From: an uncultured euryarchaeote
GTDB taxonomy: Archaea > Thermoplasmatota > Poseidoniia > Poseidoniales > Poseidoniaceae
Reading direction: 5' to 3'
Assembly (NCBI GenBank): GCA_937897005.1
Contig: CALCOQ010000255.1
Location: forward strand, 1-37,888
Length of the DNA: 37,888 bases
Part shown: piece after piece, positions 1 through 8,186 of the stretch
Layout: each line of letters opens with the position of its first letter
How positions within the stretch are numbered: position 1 is the stretch's first letter
The notes under the pieces: model-generated
Told to the model about the DNA's origin: nothing
The model's database searches: none
The model's input: only the letters and a program-made list of their open reading frames with translations
Made by a program: the position numbers and the translations under genes

Positions 1-1
1 A

Positions 2-1378
2 CCCTCGTCGGCTGAAAATGGAACAACCGTGTTCTTCAGCGGCACCGCCTCAGACAGCGACGGTAGCATCGTGGCCTACCGGTGGGAATCATCGATTGAC
101 GGGGAACTGAGTACGGAGGAGGATTTCAGCCTCACCGGCAACCTCTCGCTTGGGCATCACGCCATCACGTTCCTAGTGCAGGACAACGACGGGGCGTGGA
201 GCAGCCCTCAGGGAAGCGGTGAAAACGGTTCTGTTCCGGGAATTTCACTCTGGGTCTACGCAGTGCCGATATCGATTGCCGGGGATAATGTCTCAACGAC
301 CACCGAAGTGCCAATCCAGTTCAACGGGCAGGGAATCGATGAGGACGGTAGCATCGCAAAGTACGAGTGGGATTTCGATGGCAACGGGGTTTACGACTGG
401 TCATCGACCGAGAACGGACTGACCACTTACATCTACAACAATGAAGGAACCTACACAGCAGTACTGAAGGTCACCGATGATGATGGCCATACAGCCACTG
501 ATTCACTCGTAATCACAGTCGCTGATGAGGTTGAGGAAGAAGGCGACGGATTCCTCTCCAACATAGCGCCGTTGGCCGCCATGGGCACCGTCGCCGTGGT
601 CGCGGTGGTCTTGATGATTCTAGCCGGTATGAGATTGTCCAAGAAGAGAGAGGATGACTCCGAAGACTTGGAAAAGGTGGCACAGAATTCTCAGAAGAGT
701 GGGCTGGGCTCCCGAATTCTGATGGGTCTCATCGGCTTCCTGATGTCACTTGTCATTGCAGCGGTCTCACTCTGGCATAGGTTCGAGATATCGAGCCTCG
801 ACTTGAGTGAAGACTCCCTCGCGCCGATTCGGGATTCGATAGGGACCCTCTCGACCCTGCTGTCATTGGTTATCGTCCTCGCGCTTGTGACTTTCATCTG
901 TTCGATTCTCACCTTCATCGGATTGGGATTCTCAAAGAAGGCACTGCTTGGCAGTAGCACGATCATGCTCGTTGTTCTGCTGGCATGCGTGTGGATGGAG
1001 TGGAGCATCGTCCAAACCTTGTTTGGAGATAATCCCGAAAACACCACTGATTGGCGAAGGAACCTCTCGACGATGCCACCGACACTCTTCGCTTACTGCA
1101 ACCTTGCAGGGTTGGCAGTCATGGCGTTGATTGCTCGGCTCAGTCGGGCAAAACCAGAGAGTACGCACGAAGAGGTCCAGCTGTCCCAAGAGGACGACTT
1201 CACTGAAGAAGTACCCATCTCCCCATCAACCGTGGAAACATTCCCCCTCGATTCTTCTGCACCACCTGCTGATGCGAGTGGTGAGTGGAGGGATGGCTAT
1301 GAATGGGTGGAACATCCTGCTGGCAGTGGAGAATGGTATTGGCGAGATGCAGGCACTGGTGAGTGGGTCAAACATTGA
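2..1378 (+). CDS. PKD-domain membrane protein, C-terminal part (partial)
   Basis: The frame is open to the left edge, so the gene begins upstream of the window. The extracytoplasmic part holds at least one clear PKD-type beta-sandwich (YEWDFDGNG, followed by a GTYTAVLKVTDDDG strand) and a second degenerate copy before it (YRWESSIDG near the window start). About five hydrophobic helices follow (roughly residues 185-380 of the visible part). The tail is acidic and ends in an aromatic repeat, GEWRDGYEWVEHPAGSGEW, followed by WYWRDAGTGEWVKH. With the PKD part outside, five helices would put this tail in the cytoplasm. PKD domains usually mediate cell-surface protein or polysaccharide interactions; the specific role here is unknown. 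It stands alone on this strand, with ribD ending convergently downstream. Confidence 0.85.
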   Translation, partial: PSSAENGTTVFFSGTASDSDGSIVAYRWESSIDGELSTEEDFSLTGNLSLGHHAITFLVQDNDGAWSSPQGSGENGSVPGISLWVYAVPISIAGDNVSTTTEVPIQFNGQGIDEDGSIAKYEWDFDGNGVYDWSSTENGLTTYIYNNEGTYTAVLKVTDDDGHTATDSLVITVADEVEEEGDGFLSNIAPLAAMGTVAVVAVVLMILAGMRLSKKREDDSEDLEKVAQNSQKSGLGSRILMGLIGFLMSLVIAAVSLWHRFEISSLDLSEDSLAPIRDSIGTLSTLLSLVIVLALVTFICSILTFIGLGFSKKALLGSSTIMLVVLLACVWMEWSIVQTLFGDNPENTTDWRRNLSTMPPTLFAYCNLAGLAVMALIARLSRAKPESTHEEVQLSQEDDFTEEVPISPSTVETFPLDSSAPPADASGEWRDGYEWVEHPAGSGEWYWRDAGTGEWVKH

Positions 1379-1518
1379 ATGGGGCCCCCTCTGTACTGAT
1401 GGGTAGGTACTGAAGTACTCTACAAAGGAAGACACAATTGGTTCTAGAAGTGATATGATATAATCTGTGAGTTGATGAGAGATGGTTGATTGAGTAGAAT
1501 ATCCAAGTCTTCTTTGAT

Positions 1519-2622
1519 TCATGATGGGGACGGCCATGAAGGTGTGGGCCAGCCCAGACCTTTCCTGCTCCAACAACGCACCACGTCTCCACCCCAATCA
1601 AATTCATTGACAACCTCCAGGTCATTCGCTCTCAGATCCTCATTTGAAATTCCAAGCGGGACTCCCTGTTTGAATCGATGGTCGGTACTGATCAACACTG
1701 CTCGGTCCACCAGCCCCGCTCCAAGGAAATGCTTAGCAGTGCTTGGTCCACCCTCAAGCAATACTTCTTGGAAACCCTGGTCTCCTAACATTCTCAATAC
1801 CGCTTCTGGTGAGATGAAGCCATCTTCATCCGGGGCCATTCTTTTCGACCAATCAACCTCGTTCTCCTGAGAATGAAGAACAAGTGTTTCGTGCTCATCA
1901 TTGAGTAATCTGCAATCATGTGGAATGCGTAGAGTTCGGTCCATCACCACTCTGAGTGGCTGTTTTTCACTCTCAATTCTACGAATCGTCAAAGCGGGAT
2001 CATCCCGCTGTACCGTCTCAACTCCAATGATGATGGCATCTACCTCTTTCCTCAGATGATGTACTGCATCAAGTGATTCGACAGAAGTGAAACGTTTGGA
2101 GTCAGCAGCAAGGTCATCCACATTTCCATCAAAATCCATCGCTACCTTGAGCGTCACCAACGGACGCAGATTCTCACACCAGTGCAAGAAGGGTTGCATC
2201 TGAAAGGCTGCTTCGTCCAGTAACAATCCCTCTCTCACAACAATTCCTTCGTTTTCCAGAACATTGATTCCATTCCCACGAACTGTTGGATTAGGATCGC
2301 GATGAGCGATGACCACTTCCTTGATACCCGCCCACATCAAAGATTCCGTGCAAGGAGGTGTTCTACCGTGGTGATTGCAGGGCTCAAGGGTGACATATGC
2401 AGTACTCCCATTTGGAGAATGGCCCTTTTCCTCAGCATCGTGTATAGCCATCTGTTCAGCATGTAGCCCTCCTAGATGATCATGCCATCCTTCGGCTATG
2501 ACCTTTCCATTCTTGACCAAGACACATCCAACGAGGGGATTGGGGCGTACTTTGCCTCTACCTCGCTCTGCGACCTTGATGGCATGAGCCATGAACGACA
2601 TCTCCTCGGAAGACCACGACAT
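1519..2622 (-). CDS. ribD: Bifunctional riboflavin biosynthesis protein RibD (deaminase/reductase)
   Basis: Catalyses two steps of riboflavin synthesis: deamination of diaminohydroxyphosphoribosylaminopyrimidine, then NADPH-dependent reduction of the ribosyl side chain. The N-terminal cytidine-deaminase-like domain (about residues 1-145) shows the zinc and catalytic motifs HAE (54-56) and PCNHHGRTPPC (cysteines near 82 and 91). The C-terminal part is the RibD_C/DHFR-like reductase (LVTLKVAMDFDG, DAIIIGVETVQRDDP, LLEGGPSTAKHFL). The 367-residue length fits the fused bacterial enzyme. The ATG at 2622 is chosen because GAGGTGA lies 5 bases upstream; a GTG at 2631 is possible. It diverges from the lipid kinase gene. 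Many archaea use separate, unrelated deaminase and reductase proteins, so this fused form is probably of bacterial ancestry (inference). Confidence 0.93.
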   Translation of the reverse strand: MSWSSEEMSFMAHAIKVAERGRGKVRPNPLVGCVLVKNGKVIAEGWHDHLGGLHAEQMAIHDAEEKGHSPNGSTAYVTLEPCNHHGRTPPCTESLMWAGIKEVVIAHRDPNPTVRGNGINVLENEGIVVREGLLLDEAAFQMQPFLHWCENLRPLVTLKVAMDFDGNVDDLAADSKRFTSVESLDAVHHLRKEVDAIIIGVETVQRDDPALTIRRIESEKQPLRVVMDRTLRIPHDCRLLNDEHETLVLHSQENEVDWSKRMAPDEDGFISPEAVLRMLGDQGFQEVLLEGGPSTAKHFLGAGLVDRAVLISTDHRFKQGVPLGISNEDLRANDLEVVNEFDWGGDVVRCWSRKGLGWPTPSWPSPS

Positions 2623-2700
2623 GAGATTCACCTCTCCGAGCGGCCCGCCCCTGAAGAGGACATCGACTCATTCAAGACTCGACCGCCTCCTGCACATTGT

Positions 2701-3735
2701 ATGGGTGTAATGCACTGCATCATCAATCCCGTAGGGCGTGATGGCAGTACTGGCAAACGTTGGCCGACCATCCTTTCACGGTTGGAGTCCGGGGGCTGGG
2801 ATGTAACAGCCCACATCACCGAAAGAGTCGGACACGCAACGGAAATCGCATGGAGACTACGACAGGAATTCGAAGAACTGAACGAAAAGCCACTGCTGGT
2901 TGCCGTTGGTGGTGATGGGACGGTTCACGAAGTGGCAAGTGCCCTGAGGGGAAGTGAATTCATTTTGGGAATCATTCCCACAGGTTCTGGCAACGATATG
3001 GCGATGGCGCATGGCCTACACAGAAAGAAGCTGGATCTATCGATTGAAACACTGACCCATGGTGTTGACCGAGATGTCGGTGCTTTGAGATTAGAAGGGC
3101 TGCCTGCCCCTTCTGTGAAGGGATATCCTGCTCCCGAAGCACGTGAATGCGATGGTCCAGTGGAAGAAGAGGGAAAAGTGGTAAGATGGGTATTCCTCGA
3201 ATCTGATGGTGGAGTGACCTCGATGACCAGCCGAGCGAAACTCACGCGCGGCAAGTGGATTCGTGGCAGTCTGAAATATACCTATCTCGGTTTGACCGAG
3301 GTGCTGCGATGGAAGAAGAAGATGGCTTGGGTCAAGATTGACGATGAGGAACCGATGAAGGGAGACCTTTCGGTCATGGCTTTCACCATGAGTGAGACTT
3401 TTGGTGGTGGCTATCGCGTTTGTCCAGGTGCCAACCCTACAAATCCCCATGGACACTTGATAATCGGATTCAATCTATCAAAATTGAAGATGATTCGACT
3501 GATGGGGCCACTGCGTAAAGGGACTCATATTGGAAGATTCAACATCGAATACAGAAATGCAAAGAGGCTACAGATCAAGGCGCTCGATAGCGATGGTGAA
3601 GTGAGCGATGGACCTCATTCTCCAATACTGTATATCCAAGCAGATGGAGAGCCATGCATTCAAACTCCAGCGACCTTGGAATTCCATCCCCAACAATTGA
3701 GGGTTAGAGGAGCTCAGGTCGTAGCTTGGGAATGA
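2701..3735 (+). CDS. Diacylglycerol/lipid kinase-family protein
   Basis: The protein has the DAGK catalytic fold: an N-terminal IINPVGRDGSTGKRW nucleotide-loop motif, GGDGT at residues 70-74, and IIPTGSGND at 92-99. Together they define ATP-dependent kinases acting on diacylglycerol, sphingoid bases or related lipids (YegS/DgkB-like). The C-terminal half is the beta-sandwich substrate domain; it contains a moderately long charged insert around residues 140-160. The substrate cannot be told from sequence; in an archaeon it may be an isoprenoid ether-lipid precursor. The reading frame is open further upstream into ribD, but the ATG at 2701 starts directly at the conserved strand, so earlier starts are unlikely. 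It is transcribed divergently from ribD. Confidence 0.85.
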   Translation: MGVMHCIINPVGRDGSTGKRWPTILSRLESGGWDVTAHITERVGHATEIAWRLRQEFEELNEKPLLVAVGGDGTVHEVASALRGSEFILGIIPTGSGNDMAMAHGLHRKKLDLSIETLTHGVDRDVGALRLEGLPAPSVKGYPAPEARECDGPVEEEGKVVRWVFLESDGGVTSMTSRAKLTRGKWIRGSLKYTYLGLTEVLRWKKKMAWVKIDDEEPMKGDLSVMAFTMSETFGGGYRVCPGANPTNPHGHLIIGFNLSKLKMIRLMGPLRKGTHIGRFNIEYRNAKRLQIKALDSDGEVSDGPHSPILYIQADGEPCIQTPATLEFHPQQLRVRGAQVVAWE

Positions 3736-5205
3736 TCAAAACGAGAAGTCAGAGAAGTCATCATCATCTGACACCGAAGGCTTTCTCCTTTTCGGCGCTT
3801 CTTGTGGTTGTTGTTGTCCACCACTTTCTTGACGTGCCTGTCGCTTTTTCTGTGGAGGCCCTCGTGAACGTGCTTGTTGCTCACTTCGCGGAGGTGTTCT
3901 TTCACGCCTTGGTGGAGAGGAACTTTCTCTGACTGGAGGAGCCGCCTGTTCTCTCCTTCCACCACCACCGCCCGGTGGAGCCCTTGCCGCAGGTTGTTGA
4001 CCACCAACGATACTGTCAACCAGACCCGAAGAGGCTTGAATATCCTCGAGTTTCTCATCCATATCAATCGCTTCATCGGTCACCAGAACTGAACCACCGC
4101 TCATCTCAACCGTACTGGAAGAAATGCTCGGGCCTGATTCGAGAATATTGTCAAGGCTGAATCCCTTGATATCCTCCTCCGCAACCTTCGAAGTCGGGCG
4201 GCTGCCACCCTTGCTGCGCTTTGACTTGGTTATCTCAAGTCCATCTTCTCGCGCATCCTTGATTTCTTTCTTGATACCTTTAGCCTTGGAAACACGCTCT
4301 TCACCAAGCAACATCGAAGCGGCAGAAGCAGCGCTCTTGCGCTGCATTGCTGTTGAGACACCAAACAGAACAAAGGCGCCACCGCCACCAATAGCCATCA
4401 ATGAGATCATGTACATCCATCGACCTATTATTGGAACATCTCCATTGACCCATTCATCCGAACTTTCACCAGACATGGAGATGATCATATCTTCACCTAA
4501 CTGAATCTTCTCAACAAGGAAGACTTCACCTCCAGGTCCCTTTGACAATCGACATTGGATATCCTCAGGCACCTTTCCTCCAATTTTCAATGCGTTTCCG
4601 AGAGAGCTGTTCTCCTCTTTGGTAAGGAAATAACCCGTCATCCTTACTGGAGTATGCCAATCGAATGCATTCAATCCAAAGAGAATATTCTCATTCGCAG
4701 GAATCAATCCTAGTGTCATGTATCCTGTGTTCTTGTCTAATTTCGGTTCACCCAATGTTCTCGGGGCCAAAGGATTGGCCTTACCACCGGTAACAGGGTC
4801 GCCGAAATCCTTGACATCAACCCTCAATGCATTAGCAGGTAATATCCCCAGAGCCATATCAAAAGACATCAATTCGATGATGGCTACAGTAGTGACACCC
4901 ATCAAAAGGTCATCATCGTCCCCGGCCTCATCCGCACTCCATGAATAGTGATGGAATTGGGACAACCATCCTTCGACGACAAAGGCCTCACTATCATTAC
5001 CGCAACCCGTCTTGGTCGCTGTCATCGAATGTAAAGTACCACCTTCCGTCAATCTAGAATCAATGGTGACCTGTGAATCGTTCACTTTCACCGTGATTTC
5101 CCCTGATTCATCGCCCCATTCTGGCATGTTGGAGCCAACACAACCAGATAACGGTGCGAACAGCATGACCAACATGACCGCAATTACCACTCGGCGGGTC
5201 CGCAT
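3736..5205 (-). CDS. Predicted lipoprotein with one membrane helix and a basic Pro/Gln/Arg tail
   Basis: The start at 5205 gives a lipoprotein signal peptide with lipobox LSGC (Cys22). An extracytoplasmic domain of about 240 residues follows, then a single helix (YMISLMAIGGGGAFVLFGVS). The cytoplasmic region holds charged helical segments (ERVSKAKGIKKEIKDAREDG) and a low-complexity tail rich in Arg, Gln, Pro and Gly. It ends in an acidic-aromatic patch, DDDDFSDFSF. I recognise no family. The combination of a lipidated outside domain and a long basic cytoplasmic tail suggests a tail that binds nucleic acid or acidic partners (inference). It ends one base from the convergent lipid kinase gene. 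A longer start at 5253 would place 16 residues before the signal peptide and is less likely. Confidence 0.8.
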   Translation of the reverse strand: MRTRRVVIAVMLVMLFAPLSGCVGSNMPEWGDESGEITVKVNDSQVTIDSRLTEGGTLHSMTATKTGCGNDSEAFVVEGWLSQFHHYSWSADEAGDDDDLLMGVTTVAIIELMSFDMALGILPANALRVDVKDFGDPVTGGKANPLAPRTLGEPKLDKNTGYMTLGLIPANENILFGLNAFDWHTPVRMTGYFLTKEENSSLGNALKIGGKVPEDIQCRLSKGPGGEVFLVEKIQLGEDMIISMSGESSDEWVNGDVPIIGRWMYMISLMAIGGGGAFVLFGVSTAMQRKSAASAASMLLGEERVSKAKGIKKEIKDAREDGLEITKSKRSKGGSRPTSKVAEEDIKGFSLDNILESGPSISSSTVEMSGGSVLVTDEAIDMDEKLEDIQASSGLVDSIVGGQQPAARAPPGGGGGRREQAAPPVRESSSPPRRERTPPRSEQQARSRGPPQKKRQARQESGGQQQPQEAPKRRKPSVSDDDDFSDFSF

Positions 5206-5314
5206 TAGTTGCCCGAGGCGCGGCCTGATTTGAAAAACAATCGTTTGCTTCACTTCTCAAAAGAGCCCTGTTAACCTGCGTATTGAAGACCGGTCAGGGG
5301 CTCGCAGTGCCATT

Positions 5315-5396
5315 GCGGAGATCGCATAGCCTGGTATTGCGCCGGATTTGAAATCCGGTGGTGTACGCCGCGGGAGTTCAAATCTCCCTCTCCGCG
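5315..5396 (+). tRNA. tRNA-Ser (anticodon UGA)
   Basis: A full cloverleaf can be folded by hand. The acceptor stem GCGGAGA (5315-5321) pairs with TCTCCGC (5389-5395), with discriminator G at 5396. The D stem is GCA/TGC with a GG in the loop. The anticodon stem CCGGA/TCCGG encloses TTTGAAA, giving anticodon TGA at 5349-5351. A long variable arm (GGTG/CGCC, 5360-5369) and the T arm GGGAG-TTCAAAT-CTCCC complete it. The long variable arm and G73 are serine identity features. CCA is not encoded and there is no intron. It reads UCA codons, with wobble to other UCN. The 3' end lies one base from the convergent SCO gene. Confidence 0.95.
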
Positions 5397-5397
5397 C

Positions 5398-6594
5398 TCA
5401 TTCTCGCCTATTCTGAAGCGCTATGGCGGCCAAAATCATGGTGACCAGAGAGAGAAAAATCCCTGCAGCAGGGGTTGAATGGTCATCTTCATGATCTCCA
5501 TCTTCTGTCAGCAGAGTGTTGACATCGCCCACTAGATTCTCTGCAGGCCATTCATCACCGAGAAAAGCGATGCGTCTGTCTAATTCTTCATCAAGAATGA
5601 ATGTGATTGTATTGTGCCCAACGGTGTAATTGACTATCTCCACCTCTTCATGACCTGTCTCTTCCTCATGGGAATGAGAGTCTTCCGATTGATTTGAATC
5701 CGTTTCATTATCATCAGTCTCGTGACTATGAGAATGCGCCAGTGCAGAAGTTGGGTCAGGAAGTGCAGAGATATCCGAAATATTGGCTGCCCAAGCGATA
5801 TGTGTCATTTCATTCACCTCAAGAGAATCAATACCGACCGAAGATTCTTCCCAGACAGTATTGCTCATATTCCAAATATACAGCTTCCACCACCAAGAAT
5901 AGTCATCTGGAACATCGCTCCCATTGATTCCTTCAACGCTGTGCCCCCATTCCTCATGATACGAATAATTGAGTGAAACATTGCTTGTATTCAATGCCAT
6001 GGTCGTCAGATTCCATCCCGTGGAGTTCTCAGCCATCATATCAGCCATCACTCCATGCAACTCTGTGGAATTATCTGGATAAAGTATCGAAACATGATTC
6101 ATGCTGACTTCGGTATGTGATTCAATGAATGTCCTGTCAACAAGAATACCGAAATTAGACCATACCTGCTCCAAGTCTTCTCTAGTGCCGGAAAGGTGTG
6201 GCCAATCGACCATGTGAATATCTGCATATTCAGACATCCGTTCCTGAGTATCATACTCAGGGTCCAAAGTCACTGAGACGAAGTGCACATCATTCTCCAT
6301 CTTGTCGCCAAGGTCTGTCTCAACCTGCCTCAATTTTGAAGTGATCAAAGGGCAGGTGTCCGTACATCGAGTAAAAATAAAACTGACCACCACAAGGTCT
6401 CCTTCCAGACTGGAAAGAGTGAAATTCTCTCCATCTTGATCGATGAGGGTGAAATCACCAGCATTGCCATTGGCCAATGGAGTCCCGTTGTAGTGCTCAC
6501 CATGGATATCTTCGGATGGAGAACCTTCCAGACATCCAGCCATACTGGCAAACACCAACATCAAACCGATCAGAAGGCCACGAACAAGCAACAT
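5398..6594 (-). CDS. SCO1/SenC-family copper chaperone lipoprotein with extra C-terminal region
   Basis: SCO proteins deliver copper to, or keep reduced, the CuA site of cytochrome oxidase subunit II. After a lipoprotein signal (lipobox MAGC, Cys21) comes the thioredoxin-like SCO domain. It carries the CTDTC copper motif (Cys77, Cys81) and the distal ligand His in MNHVSILY (His167). The usual SCO domain ends near residue 200. Here about 200 further residues follow: a beta-rich segment with WWWKLYIWNMSN that resembles DUF4430-type domains, a His/Glu/Asp-rich stretch (HSHSH and HSHEEETGHEE) and a C-terminal hydrophobic helix ending NRRE. The start at 6594 is chosen for its signal peptide; the frame extends to 6675 but would overlap the upstream gene. 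It is the last gene of the oxidase operon, as expected for an assembly factor. Confidence 0.88.
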   Translation of the reverse strand: MLLVRGLLIGLMLVFASMAGCLEGSPSEDIHGEHYNGTPLANGNAGDFTLIDQDGENFTLSSLEGDLVVVSFIFTRCTDTCPLITSKLRQVETDLGDKMENDVHFVSVTLDPEYDTQERMSEYADIHMVDWPHLSGTREDLEQVWSNFGILVDRTFIESHTEVSMNHVSILYPDNSTELHGVMADMMAENSTGWNLTTMALNTSNVSLNYSYHEEWGHSVEGINGSDVPDDYSWWWKLYIWNMSNTVWEESSVGIDSLEVNEMTHIAWAANISDISALPDPTSALAHSHSHETDDNETDSNQSEDSHSHEEETGHEEVEIVNYTVGHNTITFILDEELDRRIAFLGDEWPAENLVGDVNTLLTEDGDHEDDHSTPAAGIFLSLVTMILAAIALQNRRE

Positions 6595-6647
6595 CTTGCC
6601 ACCTACTCCAAGGCCTTCGATATGAAAATTACCCTGATATGTTGCTC

Positions 6648-7031
6648 TTACTTGAGCCATGGAGGAAGACACCAACTTGGTAGTTCATCAACTCCCCCAG
6701 GATTGGAAAGGCCAATGCCATACAACATCAGCATCACGAAGAACAGTGGGAAGACTGCAGTCTTGGTGTAAATGAAAGGGTCGCCTTTCAAATGCATGAA
6801 AAAGCCTGCAATTCCGTAAACCTTGATCAATCCAACTCCAATGAGAATCGCCCAGGTCAACAGCTTTGCATTCTCCAATGTAGTATCAAAGACTTTTACC
6901 CAATCAATGTAAACCGCGGCTACTTCGATGACGGTCAATACCATCAGAGCGATGAAATTCCAGAAATAGATATCTTTGCCAGTCTTGTCCATTAGCCACT
7001 TTTCCAGTCCAGTTGCTGCATGTTCTCCCAT
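6648..7031 (-). CDS. Cytochrome c oxidase subunit IV, prokaryotic type
   Basis: A 127-residue membrane protein with three hydrophobic segments (IYFWNFIALMVLTVIEVAAV, LLTWAILIGVGLIKVYGIAG, AVFPLFFVMLMLYGIGL). It has the FFMHLKGDP motif typical of the short subunit IV of bacterial heme-copper oxidases (CtaF/COX4_pro), which stabilises the CuB site during assembly. It begins 12 bases after the subunit III stop codon on the same strand, so it is cotranscribed. The assignment rests on size, topology, the HLK motif and operon position. Confidence 0.85.
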   Translation of the reverse strand: MGEHAATGLEKWLMDKTGKDIYFWNFIALMVLTVIEVAAVYIDWVKVFDTTLENAKLLTWAILIGVGLIKVYGIAGFFMHLKGDPFIYTKTAVFPLFFVMLMLYGIGLSNPGGVDELPSWCLPPWLK

Positions 7032-7043
7032 TCAAACACCTCC

Positions 7044-8186
7044 TCAATACAGATAAAACGCGGGGAATATAGCAACCCAAGCCAAGTCAACGAAGTGCCA
7101 GTACAGGCCAAAGTACTCTATGCTCTGTGAGTTTTCAGGTTGCCAGCCATCATTGTGGGCCTTGAAACAGAAGAAGCAGAGGAAAATCAAACCAACGAAT
7201 ACGTGGAAACCGTGTGCCCCTGTTGAAACATAGAAGATGGAACCAGCCAGGCTGGATTTGACAGTGAAGTCTTCGCCATAGATGAGGTGCTCCCATTCAA
7301 TGAGTTTGAAAATCAGGAAAAGAGTCCCAAGAGCCAGTGTTGCCAGCAGATTGTTTCGAACTGCTCGACGTCGGTCTGGCATCCACATGCGGATCCACTT
7401 GTTCTTTGAAGGGATGAACTCCTGCGCCTTGGCTGACTTCAGGGCAAGCACAACGGTGTAGGAAGAGAGAATCAGAGCAAATGTGTTGATCGCTCCAGGT
7501 AATAAAGTCATGAAACTATGAGTCACGTATTCCGATGCGACTATGACATAATTCTCAGAACATGTGGGGAGGGCGCTTCCAGATTCAAGCATTGAATTAC
7601 ATTCTTCATTCCAGTGGGTCGACCACCCCATACGCATCCGTAGATACGAACTGAAGAATGAACCGAAGATCAACACTTCTGACATCAGGAAAACCCACAG
7701 TCCGACCTTGCGCACATCCTGACCCTTGTATGGTTGGCCAAGGGATTTCATCTCGTCCTTTCCATCATTGGGATAATCCTCTCTCCACCAGTTGAAAGCA
7801 CCGAGGAAGATGACCAACAATCCGAATCCAAGAATAGTGTACGACTCCACGAAACCATAGAGGAACAACATCGTTCCAACACCGATGATGATAGGTGAGA
7901 ATGAGCCGTGGTGGCCGTATGCATCATGGCCGTGGTCATCAGATCCATGATCATCGCCACCTCCTGCTTCGACTGAACTGTTGACCAGACCTGCTATCAC
8001 TCCCATCATTCCATAGAGTCCAATGAGAATGGTTGCTACACGACCTCCGGTCCAGATAGCATGTGAATGAGTAACTGAATACCCGATGAATGAAAGTGTA
8101 AGAACCCCACCCGCTACGCCAAGAAGCAACAGGCCAAGGCCGACACTACCCATCCATGGGCTTTCTTGATGTGAATTGGCGCTCAT
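7044..8186 (-). CDS. coxC: Cytochrome c oxidase subunit III
   Basis: Structural subunit III of the aa3-type oxidase. The conserved core is clear: KVGLWVFLMSEVLIFGSFF, HSFMTLLPGAINTFALILSS, FYVSTGAHGFHVFVG, and the C-terminal YWHFVDLAWVAIFPAFYLY. Seven helices make up the core. In front lie two or three extra helices (about residues 15-70 and 97-135), linked by a His/Asp/Gly-rich loop (residues 76-94, including GSDDHGHDAYGHHG). That loop is not a normal part of subunit III and could bind metal. The ATG at 8186 overlaps the subunit I stop codon by the common ATGA arrangement, which indicates translational coupling. At 380 residues it is longer than classical forms of about 260, because of the N-terminal extension. 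Confidence 0.95.
   Translation of the reverse strand: MSANSHQESPWMGSVGLGLLLLGVAGGVLTLSFIGYSVTHSHAIWTGGRVATILIGLYGMMGVIAGLVNSSVEAGGGDDHGSDDHGHDAYGHHGSFSPIIIGVGTMLFLYGFVESYTILGFGLLVIFLGAFNWWREDYPNDGKDEMKSLGQPYKGQDVRKVGLWVFLMSEVLIFGSFFSSYLRMRMGWSTHWNEECNSMLESGSALPTCSENYVIVASEYVTHSFMTLLPGAINTFALILSSYTVVLALKSAKAQEFIPSKNKWIRMWMPDRRRAVRNNLLATLALGTLFLIFKLIEWEHLIYGEDFTVKSSLAGSIFYVSTGAHGFHVFVGLIFLCFFCFKAHNDGWQPENSQSIEYFGLYWHFVDLAWVAIFPAFYLY

Noticed and set aside
1440..1490. An A/T-rich stretch as a possible dif or origin site.
   Set aside because: No convincing inverted-arm dif structure or repeated origin boxes could be found.
2476..2700. Upstream extension of the lipid kinase frame over ribD.
   Set aside because: The extension is antisense to ribD's conserved deaminase domain and unlike the kinase family.
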